The notes: generated by a model not told the origin, from the letters alone. 64,000 bases of DNA from a virus (IMGVR_UViG_3300042520_001980:110570-174569), one strand, 5' to 3'. Shown: positions 24,252 through 33,539, counted from the stretch's first letter. Numbers and translations: made by a program.

Positions 24252-27128
24252 TTAGATTACGAGGGTGATGTCAATGATGTTCATTGGCAGCGGTACGCTG
24301 ATTTGAATCTTGACGAGAAGCGTATCCTGTGCGGTTGCTGGAACCGTGATAGAGACGATCTCGTAAGTCTTCAGCTGAGGACCTACTGTAATTGCACCAT
24401 TGGTGGCGGCAAGAGTTCCGAGGGTCTGACGAATTGTGGCCTCGACGAGAGCCGTAGTCTCTTCCGTGATGTTTACACGGCCGACTAGGTTGCGAAGAGC
24501 GTCACCAAGCGTAAACGACACGGAGTCTACGTTGCAGGTTACCGACTGTTCCTTGCGATAAAGATCCAAGGTAGAAGTGCTGAGCTGACGCTCAGAGTAG
24601 ATCTTGCCTTCGTTGGTATTACGAACTACCCAGATGCCTCCGTCGCGAAGAGTGTCCAGATCTGCCTCGCTGAAGAGCGGAGACGTGATGTTCAGGCCGT
24701 CGAAGCCAAGCAACTCTACGTTCGAGAGTGGCTGTTGTGGACGAGAGCCGGAACGAAGACCTGCGAATGCGCAGGCAACGTACCAGTTCTTTACCGAGGA
24801 TCCGTCTACACGAAGTCCGTTAACTCCACGATCTGGGACAACTGCGAATACGCGCTCTGAGCTGAAGCCGCCCGCAACAGCTACATACTTGGATGCAGCA
24901 GCTGCCGAAGTTAGATCGCGGAAGATCTCGATCTTAAAGTTGGAAATAGCTGGGTCTGTTGCAGAGCTGATTACGAGAGTGTCGTTATCAACTACTGCAA
25001 GCACCTTGTACTCAACGTAAGTCGTTCTACCGTAGGCATCAGTGTTAAACTTGGTGCGGACATAGTCACCGACCTGGACAGTTTCCGTAAACTTTGGAGC
25101 AACTGCGCCGCCCGACTCATTAACGGCATTTACGTACCACTTGCCTGCAGCGAATACAGCACTGGTGCCGAAGATATTGACGCCGTTTGCGTCCTTATCC
25201 TGGATCTTGTTGTGGAGTTCGATCTCCGGAGCAATCCACATGACGCGGAAGCGGCCGGTTGCAGGAGCAGACTCGTCTGTAACGTGGCCGACGAAGGCGT
25301 TCCAAATTTCGGACGAAGTGGTAAGTGGAACAAGGCCGTAGCAGTTGCGATTACCCTTGGCGAGAGACAAAGCGTCTGCAAAGCCACGAGTACCATTCAA
25401 CGTCTGCGAGACGGTGGGGATGAAGTGCACTGTTGCGCCGTTGGCATTGGACCACGCCTTGTAGACACCATATGCCAGAGGATTGTCTGGGTGGATGGTA
25501 CCGAGCTGAGTAGTGATGTCGGCCAGGGTATTGACCGAACCGACTTCGCGGGCAATGGCCTGGAATGCACGATACTGAAGGTAGAACTTACCTGCAGTGA
25601 CATATGCATCGGTTTGACCGCTGTTTACGGCGGAGTCGCGAGTGATGAGAATGTTCTCTACCAGCAAGTTACGTGCATCAGAATCGGTTGGATTCTGCAA
25701 AGTCCAGTTTGGATTGACTCCGTTTGGTTGGTACTTACCGAGCTCAACAGTCTTCTTCTTGGAGAGTCTGAGGTGGGCTGGGGTAACTGACGAAGTAACC
25801 GCATCAGCAAAAACCAACTTATCTAGCACTGGGACGGATGCGCCAGTCACGGGAATCGTGAAGACGTCGCCACGAACAAAGCCCTTCTGTTGATTGGCTA
25901 GAGTGCCTCCTGCGCCACCAGCAACTAAGGTTATTTTAAGACCGTAGCTGCCAATAGTGATATCTGCAGTCTGGCCGTTAAGGACAGTAAATGTGCTGGT
26001 TACGTCAGCGCCATTGTTTGTAGAGACCTGGAACTGAGGGGCATTTGTGGTGTTTTCGTTTGCAAAGCTACCACCCTTGATGCAGCTAAGGATGTAGGTG
26101 GTGTTTGGAGTGCTAGCAGAGAAGCCGCCGGCGACAGTGCCAACAGTTGCAAAAGTACCGCCTGCGCCTAGAGTCAACTTAGTGTGAGCAACAGTGATGC
26201 TGAAAGATACGGTTGCACCAACAAAAGCTGTGTTATTAGAGAAGGCGAGTGCAACTGTAGCCCCACTTGGCAGAGCAGTAGTCACACCGGTTGTTTTGCC
26301 TGTTCCCGTAGCGCTATCTAGTCCAGTGTCGGAAACTACTACGTAATCTACGGTCGTTGAAGTAACGGCCGTTACTGTGAGAGTATAGTTCGTTACAGTT
26401 CTACCAATAGATCTTGGATCTGCTGCATAAACAGTAGCTCCAGTGCCAGTTAGATAGGCTGCTCTACTTAGGGTAAAGTTAAATCCAGATACTCCTCCAA
26501 TGCCGCTTTGGCTAGCGCCAGTTGCCGCACTAGATAACCCTTGGCTAGCCTCAGCGGCTATGTTATCCTTCTGAGTGCCTCCAGGCGTGCCAGACGAAGC
26601 ACCAACTACAGTACCATCGAAACCGGTTACGACCGAAGTGTGGGCCAGACCTGAAGAGCTATAGATCTGGACAATATCGCCAACGGCGACATCCTGCACC
26701 AAGTTTACGTTACGAACTGTGCTAGAGCCCTTCCAACCCTGAGTTGAAACGCTGGAAGAGATGCTATTGGTACCTGCTGAAAGCGCAGTAGCAGCAAAGT
26801 TATTAGATTGAGCTAACTGAGCGTAAGTAAGGTAAGCGTCTTCTACGAAAACCTTAGCATAATCGGCATCGAGCAATGAGGCATAGGCAATGCTGGGAAT
26901 GGCGTAAGTGGTATCTGCAGTGAAGATACTTCTATCCGTACCGACATGGCTTGCGTCACTGCGCGTTGCTACAGTGGCGATAAAGCCAGAGGACTTCTCT
27001 GCGGCAACACCATAGCGAACTAGCTGGCAGCTAGGACCTACGATGCAGGCTCTGAGCTGCTGGGCCACGACATCAGGGGTAGCTTCAAATTCACGTCTAA
27101 CGATTACGGCTGGTTTTGGGCTGGCCAT
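24252..27128 (-). CDS. Tail sheath protein (contractile), enlarged
   Basis: ATG 27128; 958 aa, larger than typical sheaths such as T4 gp18 (659 aa). The conserved sheath C-terminus is evident: FDGLNITSPLFSEADLDTLR, GGIWVVRNTNEGKIYSERQL, and a final strand LPMNIIDITLVI. The start (SPKPAVIVRREFEATPD) is also sheath-like. Residues about 200-450 are a Gly/Ser/Thr/Val-rich beta insertion (TLTVTAVTSTTVDYVVVSDT) that probably forms extra Ig-like surface domains. It forms the contractile cylinder around the tube and contracts on infection. Confidence 0.9.
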   Translation of the reverse strand: MASPKPAVIVRREFEATPDVVAQQLRACIVGPSCQLVRYGVAAEKSSGFIATVATRSDASHVGTDRSIFTADTTYAIPSIAYASLLDADYAKVFVEDAYLTYAQLAQSNNFAATALSAGTNSISSSVSTQGWKGSSTVRNVNLVQDVAVGDIVQIYSSSGLAHTSVVTGFDGTVVGASSGTPGGTQKDNIAAEASQGLSSAATGASQSGIGGVSGFNFTLSRAAYLTGTGATVYAADPRSIGRTVTNYTLTVTAVTSTTVDYVVVSDTGLDSATGTGKTTGVTTALPSGATVALAFSNNTAFVGATVSFSITVAHTKLTLGAGGTFATVGTVAGGFSASTPNTTYILSCIKGGSFANENTTNAPQFQVSTNNGADVTSTFTVLNGQTADITIGSYGLKITLVAGGAGGTLANQQKGFVRGDVFTIPVTGASVPVLDKLVFADAVTSSVTPAHLRLSKKKTVELGKYQPNGVNPNWTLQNPTDSDARNLLVENILITRDSAVNSGQTDAYVTAGKFYLQYRAFQAIAREVGSVNTLADITTQLGTIHPDNPLAYGVYKAWSNANGATVHFIPTVSQTLNGTRGFADALSLAKGNRNCYGLVPLTTSSEIWNAFVGHVTDESAPATGRFRVMWIAPEIELHNKIQDKDANGVNIFGTSAVFAAGKWYVNAVNESGGAVAPKFTETVQVGDYVRTKFNTDAYGRTTYVEYKVLAVVDNDTLVISSATDPAISNFKIEIFRDLTSAAAASKYVAVAGGFSSERVFAVVPDRGVNGLRVDGSSVKNWYVACAFAGLRSGSRPQQPLSNVELLGFDGLNITSPLFSEADLDTLRDGGIWVVRNTNEGKIYSERQLSTSTLDLYRKEQSVTCNVDSVSFTLGDALRNLVGRVNITEETTALVEATIRQTLGTLAATNGAITVGPQLKTYEIVSITVPATAQDTLLVKIQISVPLPMNIIDITLVI

Positions 27129-27135
27129 AGTTCGG

Positions 27136-27822
27136 TCATGCTCCTAGTTGATAGTTGATCTCTGTGTTCTTCATTATAGCATTAACTGAGATTTGTCTCA
27201 GCAAACGAGACGCCTGGGGAGTTAAAGTCCAGGAGTAAACAAATTCGTACTGCACCGGAATCTGAATTACGATATTTTCCAGATTTTGTTCCATATCTCC
27301 GGGCTCATTGATTGCCGGGACTTCCCATCGAGAAAAGCCCATCCATTCTCTTAATAGTGGGCCAAAATGGCTTAAATAGCCATGTACCTCTCTAGCAATC
27401 AGTTCGGCTTGAGCTACTGTTTTGGCTAACACCAATACAGTATGAGTACCAGTGATTCGCTTGTAATAGTCCGATCCAGTGCCTCCTAAGGCTCTGTCTC
27501 CGATACTAAGTTTATTCTCCTGCCACACTCCTGGCTTTATCAAAATGGCAGGACGGACGCCCATTTGAGATACGTTAACTGAAAAATAGTTTTCAATTAT
27601 TACTTGAAAAGGTGCCTTAAGCGCCTCTTCAGTAGCCTCGGGAGCCCAGTAAAATTCTTTTAATTGTGGGTGCAATATATTGTCAGAGCTACTAAATAGC
27701 TGGCGCAGACAATCCTGCAGCACTCCGCTTACAGCAAGCCGGGAAGGAAACTGGCAACCTATATGAGCCTCTGGATTTAGCTCTGCAGGTTTGTCAATCT
27801 CAGTTGTATTAGGCTCGGCCAT
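27136..27822 (-). CDS. Tail terminator/completion-like protein (tentative)
   Basis: ATG 27822; 228 aa. The gene is directly upstream of the sheath, where tail completion (gp15/gpU-type) proteins are usually encoded. Mixed alpha/beta features include TQLxx-like strands, a central HTVLVLAKTVAQAELIAREV helix-strand unit and a late strand VIQIPVQYEFVYSWTLTPQA, resembling terminator folds. An exact TATAAT lies seven bases before the start with no ribosome site, so the mRNA may be leaderless. The assignment rests mainly on gene order. Confidence 0.65.
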   Translation of the reverse strand: MAEPNTTEIDKPAELNPEAHIGCQFPSRLAVSGVLQDCLRQLFSSSDNILHPQLKEFYWAPEATEEALKAPFQVIIENYFSVNVSQMGVRPAILIKPGVWQENKLSIGDRALGGTGSDYYKRITGTHTVLVLAKTVAQAELIAREVHGYLSHFGPLLREWMGFSRWEVPAINEPGDMEQNLENIVIQIPVQYEFVYSWTLTPQASRLLRQISVNAIMKNTEINYQLGA

Positions 27823-27829
27823 TCAGATA

Positions 27830-27858
27830 ATTATAGTAAAAAACCTTTAGCGATGCAA
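27830..27858 (-). promoter_or_regulatory. Candidate late promoter upstream of tail terminator/sheath/tube genes
   Basis: On the coding strand, TTGCAT (27858-27853), 17 bases, then TATAAT (27835-27830). The -10 is exact and the -35 is weak (3 of 6). The predicted RNA start falls at or next to the ATG at 27822. The element shares the sequence TTTACTATAAT with the gap at 33540. Confidence 0.45.
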
Positions 27859-27859
27859 T

Positions 27860-28420
27860 CTACATTTTGCAGACCACGAAGTATTCGCTTTTATCTAGCT
27901 GATTTTCTTCAAGTATTTCAAAATTCGAGATGCCAATACTGAGCAGCAAGTTTCTAATTTCAACCTTGCTGAAATAGACAAATCGATCCTGCTGAAATAC
28001 TCTTAGTTCGTCTTTTAATGTTTCTTTAAATACGGTAAAGATCAGTGTGGAGCTACATACCTTTTTAGCTGATTGCAGCAGCTGCTTCAAGATAAGTTTG
28101 TTTTTTAGCTCATCTCTGTCTATGTTGTAGGTAACCGTACCAAATAGGCAGACCAAATCGTATTTGCCGGAGACGGGAATAGCAGAATAGGTCGGACACT
28201 TGCAGTGCGCTAGAGCTTCTGGTCTGATATCTACGGCCTCGTAGTGAACCTTTATGTCCTTTAGTCTTAGCCAATCCTGTAAAAAACAAGGCCCAGAGCC
28301 TACATCAAGCACTGAGCTAAAAGAAAACCTATCCAAGATTGAGAATCTTTTTTCTGCTGCCGCTTTGCCGTAGCCGTTACTGAGTCCGTCTCTATATATG
28401 TCGTTTATAGAAAAGCTCAT
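27860..28420 (-). CDS. SAM-dependent methyltransferase (class I)
   Basis: ATG 28420; 186 aa. The Rossmann motif I is clear: VLDVGSGPCFLQDWL (residues 37-51). An acidic residue ends strand 2 (YEAVDIRPEAL, D about 64), and DLVCLFGTVTYN marks strand 4. The C-terminal part (FETL-like helices, ISNFEILEENQLDKSEYF) completes a small class I fold without a recognisable DNA-recognition domain. It lies in the fibre cassette next to a small tail-fibre-associated gene. The substrate is unknown: modification of a virion protein, a nucleic acid or a small molecule are all possible. Confidence 0.8.
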   Translation of the reverse strand: MSFSINDIYRDGLSNGYGKAAAEKRFSILDRFSFSSVLDVGSGPCFLQDWLRLKDIKVHYEAVDIRPEALAHCKCPTYSAIPVSGKYDLVCLFGTVTYNIDRDELKNKLILKQLLQSAKKVCSSTLIFTVFKETLKDELRVFQQDRFVYFSKVEIRNLLLSIGISNFEILEENQLDKSEYFVVCKM

Positions 28421-28421
28421 G

Positions 28422-28829
28422 TTAGCCCAGGATTTCCTGCTTTCGATTCTCCGTCAGCAGATTGATGGATACCAGATAGTCCAATCCAGCTAGAGTAACC
28501 TCATTGTCCGTCGAAATCTCTTGTGCAGCTCCGGCGAGTTGTTGGAAGTCGGCAACCTGAGGATCAGTAAGAGCCGCAGCTCTAAATGCAGCTCTCTCGT
28601 CTGCCGTAAATCGCAGCAAGAATTGATACGCCGTGTATGTTTTTGGAGTATGGGTTGGATTTCCGAAGAATCTTGGATTTTGATTCTCGTCGTAATTCTG
28701 GCCTATAAGGCAAGATTCGTTTTCTGATAGCGCTACTAAATATAGTCCGTCTCCTGGATTCCAGGAAAAATCGGCAATCGCTACGTTGATAACGGTATCT
28801 GTATTGGAATCAATTATTGCGCAACGCAT
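28422..28829 (-). CDS. Small tail-fibre-region protein with GLDYLxxxxLLTxxR motif
   Basis: ATG 28829 after GAGGCATCT; 135 aa. The N-terminal 45 residues are beta (CAIIDSNTDTVINVAIADFS). The C-terminal 80 residues are helical, with LLRFTADERAAFRAAALTDP, a VADFQQLAGAAQEIS helix and GLDYLVSINLLTENRKQEIL. This helical unit recurs in small proteins next to phage tail fibre genes, where it is usually annotated as hypothetical or fibre assembly. It may be a chaperone for the glycine-rich tip protein encoded just upstream. Confidence 0.7.
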   Translation of the reverse strand: MRCAIIDSNTDTVINVAIADFSWNPGDGLYLVALSENESCLIGQNYDENQNPRFFGNPTHTPKTYTAYQFLLRFTADERAAFRAAALTDPQVADFQQLAGAAQEISTDNEVTLAGLDYLVSINLLTENRKQEILG

Positions 28830-28838
28830 AGATGCCTC

Positions 28839-29783
28839 TTAGTAAGCGATAATCAACACGTATCCATTTCCGCCTCTACCGCCAGAGCCAGTGGTTATAT
28901 CGTTCAATGCCCCGCCTCCGCCTCCGCCTCCGCTACCGCGATAGCCAGCACCACCACTGTTTGCGGAAGTGGAACCGCCTCCGCCTCCACCAGGACCTCC
29001 AAATCCAGGACCAAGCACTCCACCAAACGGAGATCCTATAATCGCTGCTGCGCTGAGTGGAGGCGTTGCTGTGTTTATTGAGCCGCCATTAAGTACGTTA
29101 GTGTTTCGAGCTACATTGGGCCAAGTAACCGTAGAAGTGTTTACTGTGGGTTGGGTAATACCCCCACCAGAACCCGCTGCGCCCGCACCACCTGTACCTA
29201 CTCCTCCGCCGCCTGCACCACCATTAGAATACGGATTAAGTACGGTAACACCAGTTCCGCCGAAGTTAGTACCACCGTTACCGCCAGCGCCAGCCGAAAA
29301 TGTCGTTCCGTAAACCATTCTAACTGCTGCGCCACCTGATATACCGCTAGTATTTGATCCACCCTGTCCTAGTCCACCGCCAACTGCCGTGATAAGAGTG
29401 CCTGGTAGGCCTGGAACGGTAATGGTAGTGCTTGCGCCGCCGCCCCCGTTACTTCCCGAGGCATTATTTGTTATAGCGCCAGATCCGGCGGTTCCACCCG
29501 CTCCAATGGTTATTAGAAGAGTAGAACCTACGCTCAATCCTAGCTCTCGAACATCAAAGGTAGTTAATACAGCACAGCCTCCAGCGCCACCACCTCCACC
29601 GAAAGAGTTAGTACCAGATGCTCTTCGGCCTCCGCCTCCACCGCCGCCTCCACCGCCCACTGCAAGGATGGTCAGCTGCGTAGCGCCCGCAGGAATAGTG
29701 TAGCTGCCGCTAACATCAAACTCCTTTAATTCGATAGGGCTAGACCTAACACCTAGTGGAAATCCAAAAATACCAGTATTCAT
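28839..29783 (-). CDS. Glycine-rich fibre tip / adhesin-like protein
   Basis: The start ATG 29783 overlaps the stop of the upstream gene; 314 aa. After a 25-residue leader (FDVSGSYTIPAGATQLTILA), most of the protein consists of runs of glycine, up to ten in a row, broken by short Ser/Asn/Thr loops (SGSNGGGGASTTITVPGLPG). This resembles the polyglycine-II sandwich of T-even gp38 adhesins and the 'glycine-rich domain' of other tail fibres, where loops between Gly blocks contact the receptor. The opposite strand carries a proline-rich shadow ORF, which is not a gene. The protein probably determines host range. Confidence 0.8.
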   Translation of the reverse strand: MNTGIFGFPLGVRSSPIELKEFDVSGSYTIPAGATQLTILAVGGGGGGGGGGRRASGTNSFGGGGGAGGCAVLTTFDVRELGLSVGSTLLITIGAGGTAGSGAITNNASGSNGGGGASTTITVPGLPGTLITAVGGGLGQGGSNTSGISGGAAVRMVYGTTFSAGAGGNGGTNFGGTGVTVLNPYSNGGAGGGGVGTGGAGAAGSGGGITQPTVNTSTVTWPNVARNTNVLNGGSINTATPPLSAAAIIGSPFGGVLGPGFGGPGGGGGGSTSANSGGAGYRGSGGGGGGGALNDITTGSGGRGGNGYVLIIAY

Positions 29784-30193
29784 AGTAAACCAGACTCGAC
29801 GATTACATTGAACGTTTCGGTATTGTTAGTCGAGGCTCTAAGCAAAGCAGTATTTCCACCAGGTAGAATGAATCCCGCCAATTCGTTTACTTCCATTCTA
29901 AACGCAGCAACAGAGGTGCTGGGAGTAATTGAAGGCACCAGCTTCTCGCAGATAAGTCTATTGGTGGTTCCGTTGTCTAGGGACAAATAGAATCTAATTA
30001 CTCCGTTAGTAGTAGTTCCGGTTGCTTGAACTATCACTCTGGATATGCGTTCGCCTACTCCGGCAGCGGCAGAAGTAGCAGGCCCTGCTGCCACAGTGAC
30101 TATAGTTCCAGTGCCGTCTCTATTGGTGTTTGCAGTAGTAAGCTGACTGTATTCCAGGTTTGGTTGTACCGTAAACTGTGCTGTTGTAGCCAT
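29780..30193 (-). CDS. Small beta-rich virion protein in fibre cassette
   Basis: ATG 30193 after GAGGTATATAT; 137 aa. The sequence is all-beta with a Thr/Ala/Gly-rich core (GTIVTVAAGPATSAAAGVGE, then VIRFYLSLDNGTTNRLICEK), suggesting a jelly-roll-like domain of the kind found in fibre or head-surface proteins. It overlaps the glycine-rich gene by four bases, so it is co-translated with it and may be its attachment partner. I do not recognise a named family. Confidence 0.68.
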   Translation of the reverse strand: MATTAQFTVQPNLEYSQLTTANTNRDGTGTIVTVAAGPATSAAAGVGERISRVIVQATGTTTNGVIRFYLSLDNGTTNRLICEKLVPSITPSTSVAAFRMEVNELAGFILPGGNTALLRASTNNTETFNVIVESGLL

Positions 30194-30202
30194 ATATATA
30201 CC

Positions 30203-31273
30203 TCAGACTATTCCTCGTGAGTATAGAGAAAGTATCTCGGCGGAGCTTAAGTCTCCTCCGCTGGGAGTGTTCCAAGTAAGAGTTCCAGAGCCGTTTGTCG
30301 TAAGTACTTGTCCGTTAGAGCCTCGAGTAGTAGGGAAGGTATAGGAGTTGGCTCCTGCAGCGTAGAATGTAATTGTGTTGCCGGTGTCGTTGACTTCAAG
30401 TACATTGCCGTTGCCTCCTCCTTCCCAGTCTCCTATTCTGGTTATGTTTACTCCTCCAAATCCCATACTGCCGGACTGGTCGGAATTATTAAAGCCAAAA
30501 TCAGTTGTATTGACTGAAAAGTAAAGACTATTTTCTACCTTGCTGTTAGTGTAGGTGCCGCCTAGACCGGCGCCTCCAAACAAATTAATGGTACTTCCGG
30601 TTGCGCTGCTGCCAATAGTAAAAGTTTGAGCAGCAATAGCACTGGCGGCAAAGTTTACGGTAGTAGCAGAGTCCGCTATGTTGAATGTGGAAGACGACGT
30701 GGTGATGTCGCCACCATTGACGGCCAGATCTCCTGCCACTGTCAGCGTATCAGTAGTCTTGTTGTAGGTGAGTCCGGCATCTCCACCAAATGCACTGCTG
30801 TCGTTAAATTGAACTTGAGTATCCGAACCGCCAGGAGATCCGCCGCCACCTGATACGGTGGACCATTTCAACGTGGCATCGTTGCCCGTCACTACATCTA
30901 TGGCAAGAACTTGATTTGCCGAACCTACAGCCGTAGGCAAGGTGTATACGTTGTTATTTGCTACTGTAGTTGCCGCCGTAAGGGCTACGTAATTAGACGA
31001 ATCGGAATCAGCAAATCTGAATTCTTTTTTGTCTCTAAGTGTCATGTGCCCAGAGAAGCTCTTTGCGCCGCTGATGGTCTGCGTGGTCGAGATGGTGACC
31101 AGATTGCTGGTCAGATCACTCATTGCAGACAATGACTTTACGGTACCAGAGCTGTTCTTAAAAAAGATTTTCTCGTCGACAGTGTTGATTGCCAACTCAC
31201 CAGCCGCCAGCTGTCCACCCGTGGGAACAGCTGTAGAAGTTGCGCTTCTTTTAATGAGTACCGTATGGGCCAT
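30203..31273 (-). CDS. Tail fibre protein
   Basis: The product is 356 aa. The N-terminus (VLIKRSATSTAVPTGGQLAA, then GELAINTVDEKIFFKNSSG) is the short beta module that begins many phage fibre and tropism-determinant proteins. The shaft contains QVQFNDSSAFGGDAGLTYNK and TDTLTVAGDLAVNGGDITTS, recurrent in T4-like and marine phage fibres. The C-terminal 100 residues are beta-rich and end GGDLSSAEILSLYSRGIV. No intramolecular chaperone domain is visible. It is related at its N-terminus to the 615-aa fibre encoded upstream. Confidence 0.82.
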   Translation of the reverse strand: MAHTVLIKRSATSTAVPTGGQLAAGELAINTVDEKIFFKNSSGTVKSLSAMSDLTSNLVTISTTQTISGAKSFSGHMTLRDKKEFRFADSDSSNYVALTAATTVANNNVYTLPTAVGSANQVLAIDVVTGNDATLKWSTVSGGGGSPGGSDTQVQFNDSSAFGGDAGLTYNKTTDTLTVAGDLAVNGGDITTSSSTFNIADSATTVNFAASAIAAQTFTIGSSATGSTINLFGGAGLGGTYTNSKVENSLYFSVNTTDFGFNNSDQSGSMGFGGVNITRIGDWEGGGNGNVLEVNDTGNTITFYAAGANSYTFPTTRGSNGQVLTTNGSGTLTWNTPSGGDLSSAEILSLYSRGIV

Positions 31274-31285
31274 GGGAACCTGCTT

Positions 31286-31651
31286 TTAAAAATCGTCTTT
31301 AGTCGACTCTACTACAGCTGGCCTCTTAGAGACTGTTTTACTAGAAGCTTTTAAAGAAGCCTCCAGTTCAAAGATTCTGGATTTGGCGAGTGCCAACTGT
31401 CCGTCTAGATCTGCAATGCGAGCATTTGCTTGAGTCAACGCATTGCGCATAACGCTCTCGTCAGAAACCAACTTAGAGCTAGTACTGTCTAAATTGGACT
31501 TTATCTTGGCGAGTTCCTCTGTCAGATGTCGATTTTTTGTAAGCTCGACATGGAGGTTAGTCTCCAAAATCATGTTGGAGTTGAACAACTCCTGGCACTT
31601 TCTTTGAAGTACGGGGACGGCGACGATCTCTAAGTAATTTGGCTCTTGCAT
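31286..31651 (-). CDS. Small coiled-coil protein between two tail fibre genes
   Basis: The product is 121 aa. Residues about 12-95 form one nearly continuous amphipathic helix (LFNSNMILETNLHVELTKNR; MRNALTQANARIADLDGQLA), predicted to be coiled coil. The tail is basic, then acidic (SKRPAVVESTKDDF). It is flanked by two fibre genes with related N-termini, so it may be a fibre assembly factor or a trimeric connector. No family recognised. Confidence 0.68.
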   Translation of the reverse strand: MQEPNYLEIVAVPVLQRKCQELFNSNMILETNLHVELTKNRHLTEELAKIKSNLDSTSSKLVSDESVMRNALTQANARIADLDGQLALAKSRIFELEASLKASSKTVSKRPAVVESTKDDF

Positions 31652-31666
31652 GAGGCCATCTTAGTA

Positions 31667-33514
31667 TCAGTACCCACCGCCGTCAACTGTGTTTGTCCAT
31701 GTTGGAACTCCAGAAGCATTTACTGATAGAATCTGGCCTACAGAGTTTGTCCCATCCCAGGTTCCTGCGGCAGTAACGTTCAGTGCAGAAGAGCCGTTGC
31801 CATAGATGACACCGTTGGACGTAAAGCTGGTGACTCCAGTACCGCCGTTACCTACAGCAACAGTGCCTGTTACGTTTGCTGCGTTTCCGGTAATATTGCT
31901 GTCCGTGAATGCTAATGTCTTTGTGGCAGATCCATTATAGAACTTTAAAGTACCTGCGTTGTTCCAAAGATCTCCGGAAACTGGCGCGGAGGGATCTGCA
32001 GCTGCGCCCGCTAATAGGATATTGGCGGTTGAGGACGAGGTGGTAACAGTGGTTACCTTGCCGGTCATTGTTCCGCCGGCCTTGGGTAGAGCGGCGTTTG
32101 CTAAATCATATGCAGACTTAACTGATGCTGGAGTGGCTGCAGTCGTTGTAGACGTCGAGCTGATGCTATCGGTCAGCTGCAGAATACCGGTCTGAGAGGT
32201 GCTGCCTGTGCGAACGTCCGCATAGTCGCCAGCAGTAACTCGGCCGTAAGAATCAACAGTAATAGATTTTGCAAAATTAATGCCTGCGCTGCCTATACTT
32301 CCAGTATAGCCAACTATTGCTAAGTCTATGCTGTCTGCGTTAACTACGATTCTGCCTGAATTGGCGGTGACTACGTTTAACGTGTTTCCTGATTTTGTGA
32401 GGCCGTCGCCTGCGGTAATCTGCCCGGCACCAGAAAACTGAGCCCAGTTAAGAGATGTACCAGAGCCTCCACCGATCACAATAGGAGCATTAGTGGTAAG
32501 AACCCAACCGGAATCCGCGTTTACTGTGCCTTCTTCTACAAAAGTAAATGCTCCTGGAGTGACTTCAACGTCAGAATCAAAGTCGGTAGCTCGATCCCAA
32601 ACACCGTTAGATCCGGTACCTGCAGTAGTCACTACCCAAATACCATTCTGGGCTCCAGTGCTTTGGTCTTTGAGCAAAATTCTATCGCCGGCAACGAGAG
32701 TAACTCCATCGATAGAGTTAGTCGCTCCTGTGATCTGGCCTCTCGCTGAGGTGCCGCCTGTTGCAGAGTAGGTAACAGAGATATTGGCCGTAGACGCGAC
32801 ATGGACTGAGTCTTTTACGTCCAAGCCTGTCTTAACTGCATCTACATACTGCTTAGTAGCTGCATGCAGCGCTGAGCTGGGATCTGCAGCAAGAGTAATT
32901 GCTCCAGTCATCGTGCCGCCTGATTTTGGCAAAGCGGCATTAGCCAGATCATAAGCAGACTTTACGGAATTAGGAGTGGCTGCCGTAGTAGTCGAGGTGG
33001 AGCTAGTCGAGTCCGTAAGCTGCAGAATACCTGCAGAGCTAGTGCTTCCAGCAGCAACTGCAAACAACGCGTTGTCTCCGTGAGTAGCGTCGTTATTTGT
33101 TACAGTTACGGATAAAGGACTGGTGGCTCGTAGTTTAAACGTATCTCCGCCAGAGGCAGCAGCGGTGTTAGTGCCGTCTGTAATATTGGAGAACGCGTTT
33201 GCAGAAACGCTAGACCAACTAAGAGTGCCGCTGCCGTTGGTAGTAAGTACGTTGCCGTTAGAACCACCGGTAATAGACAAAGTGGTGGTACTGAACGTCT
33301 TTACTCCGGTCGGCGTTTGGTTAGTATCAAGTGTAAGAAACGCTCCAGAACCTCCGATCTTAATGACAGAGCTGGAGGCCGAGCTGTTTCCGCCCTTGCC
33401 GTAGTACAGAATGTCGTTGTTCTCGTTGAACGCCAATTCTGCATTTACAGTCTGCGATGTAGTTGGTGCAGTAGAGTCAGACGATCTGCGCTTAATACGA
33501 ATTGTGTTTGCCAT
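31667..33514 (-). CDS. Tail fibre protein with Phage_fiber_2-type repeats
   Basis: The product is 615 aa. It opens IRIKRRSSDSTAPTTSQTVN with ELAFNENND, the same fibre N-terminal module as the 356-aa protein. Two copies of a repeat, GILQLTDSTSSTSTTTAATP plus VKSAYDLANAALPKSGGTMT (about residues 155-200, second copy about 435-480), match the phage tail fibre repeat (Phage_fiber_2). The first is followed by DPSSALHAATKQYVDAV, another common fibre motif. The C-terminus (VLLSVNASGVPTWTN-like, ending VDGGGY) is repeated beta. Long tail or side fibre is likely. An intergenic TATAAT lies upstream. Confidence 0.86.
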   Translation of the reverse strand: MANTIRIKRRSSDSTAPTTSQTVNAELAFNENNDILYYGKGGNSSASSSVIKIGGSGAFLTLDTNQTPTGVKTFSTTTLSITGGSNGNVLTTNGSGTLSWSSVSANAFSNITDGTNTAAASGGDTFKLRATSPLSVTVTNNDATHGDNALFAVAAGSTSSAGILQLTDSTSSTSTTTAATPNSVKSAYDLANAALPKSGGTMTGAITLAADPSSALHAATKQYVDAVKTGLDVKDSVHVASTANISVTYSATGGTSARGQITGATNSIDGVTLVAGDRILLKDQSTGAQNGIWVVTTAGTGSNGVWDRATDFDSDVEVTPGAFTFVEEGTVNADSGWVLTTNAPIVIGGGSGTSLNWAQFSGAGQITAGDGLTKSGNTLNVVTANSGRIVVNADSIDLAIVGYTGSIGSAGINFAKSITVDSYGRVTAGDYADVRTGSTSQTGILQLTDSISSTSTTTAATPASVKSAYDLANAALPKAGGTMTGKVTTVTTSSSTANILLAGAAADPSAPVSGDLWNNAGTLKFYNGSATKTLAFTDSNITGNAANVTGTVAVGNGGTGVTSFTSNGVIYGNGSSALNVTAAGTWDGTNSVGQILSVNASGVPTWTNTVDGGGY

Positions 33515-33539
33515 GACTTACCTTTCTATGTGAGCCTGG

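Noticed and set aside
28969-29313. Proline-rich ORF on the plus strand
   Set aside because: It is the exact antisense of the glycine-rich fibre tip gene; Gly codons read backwards give Pro. No ribosome site, and every neighbour is on the other strand.
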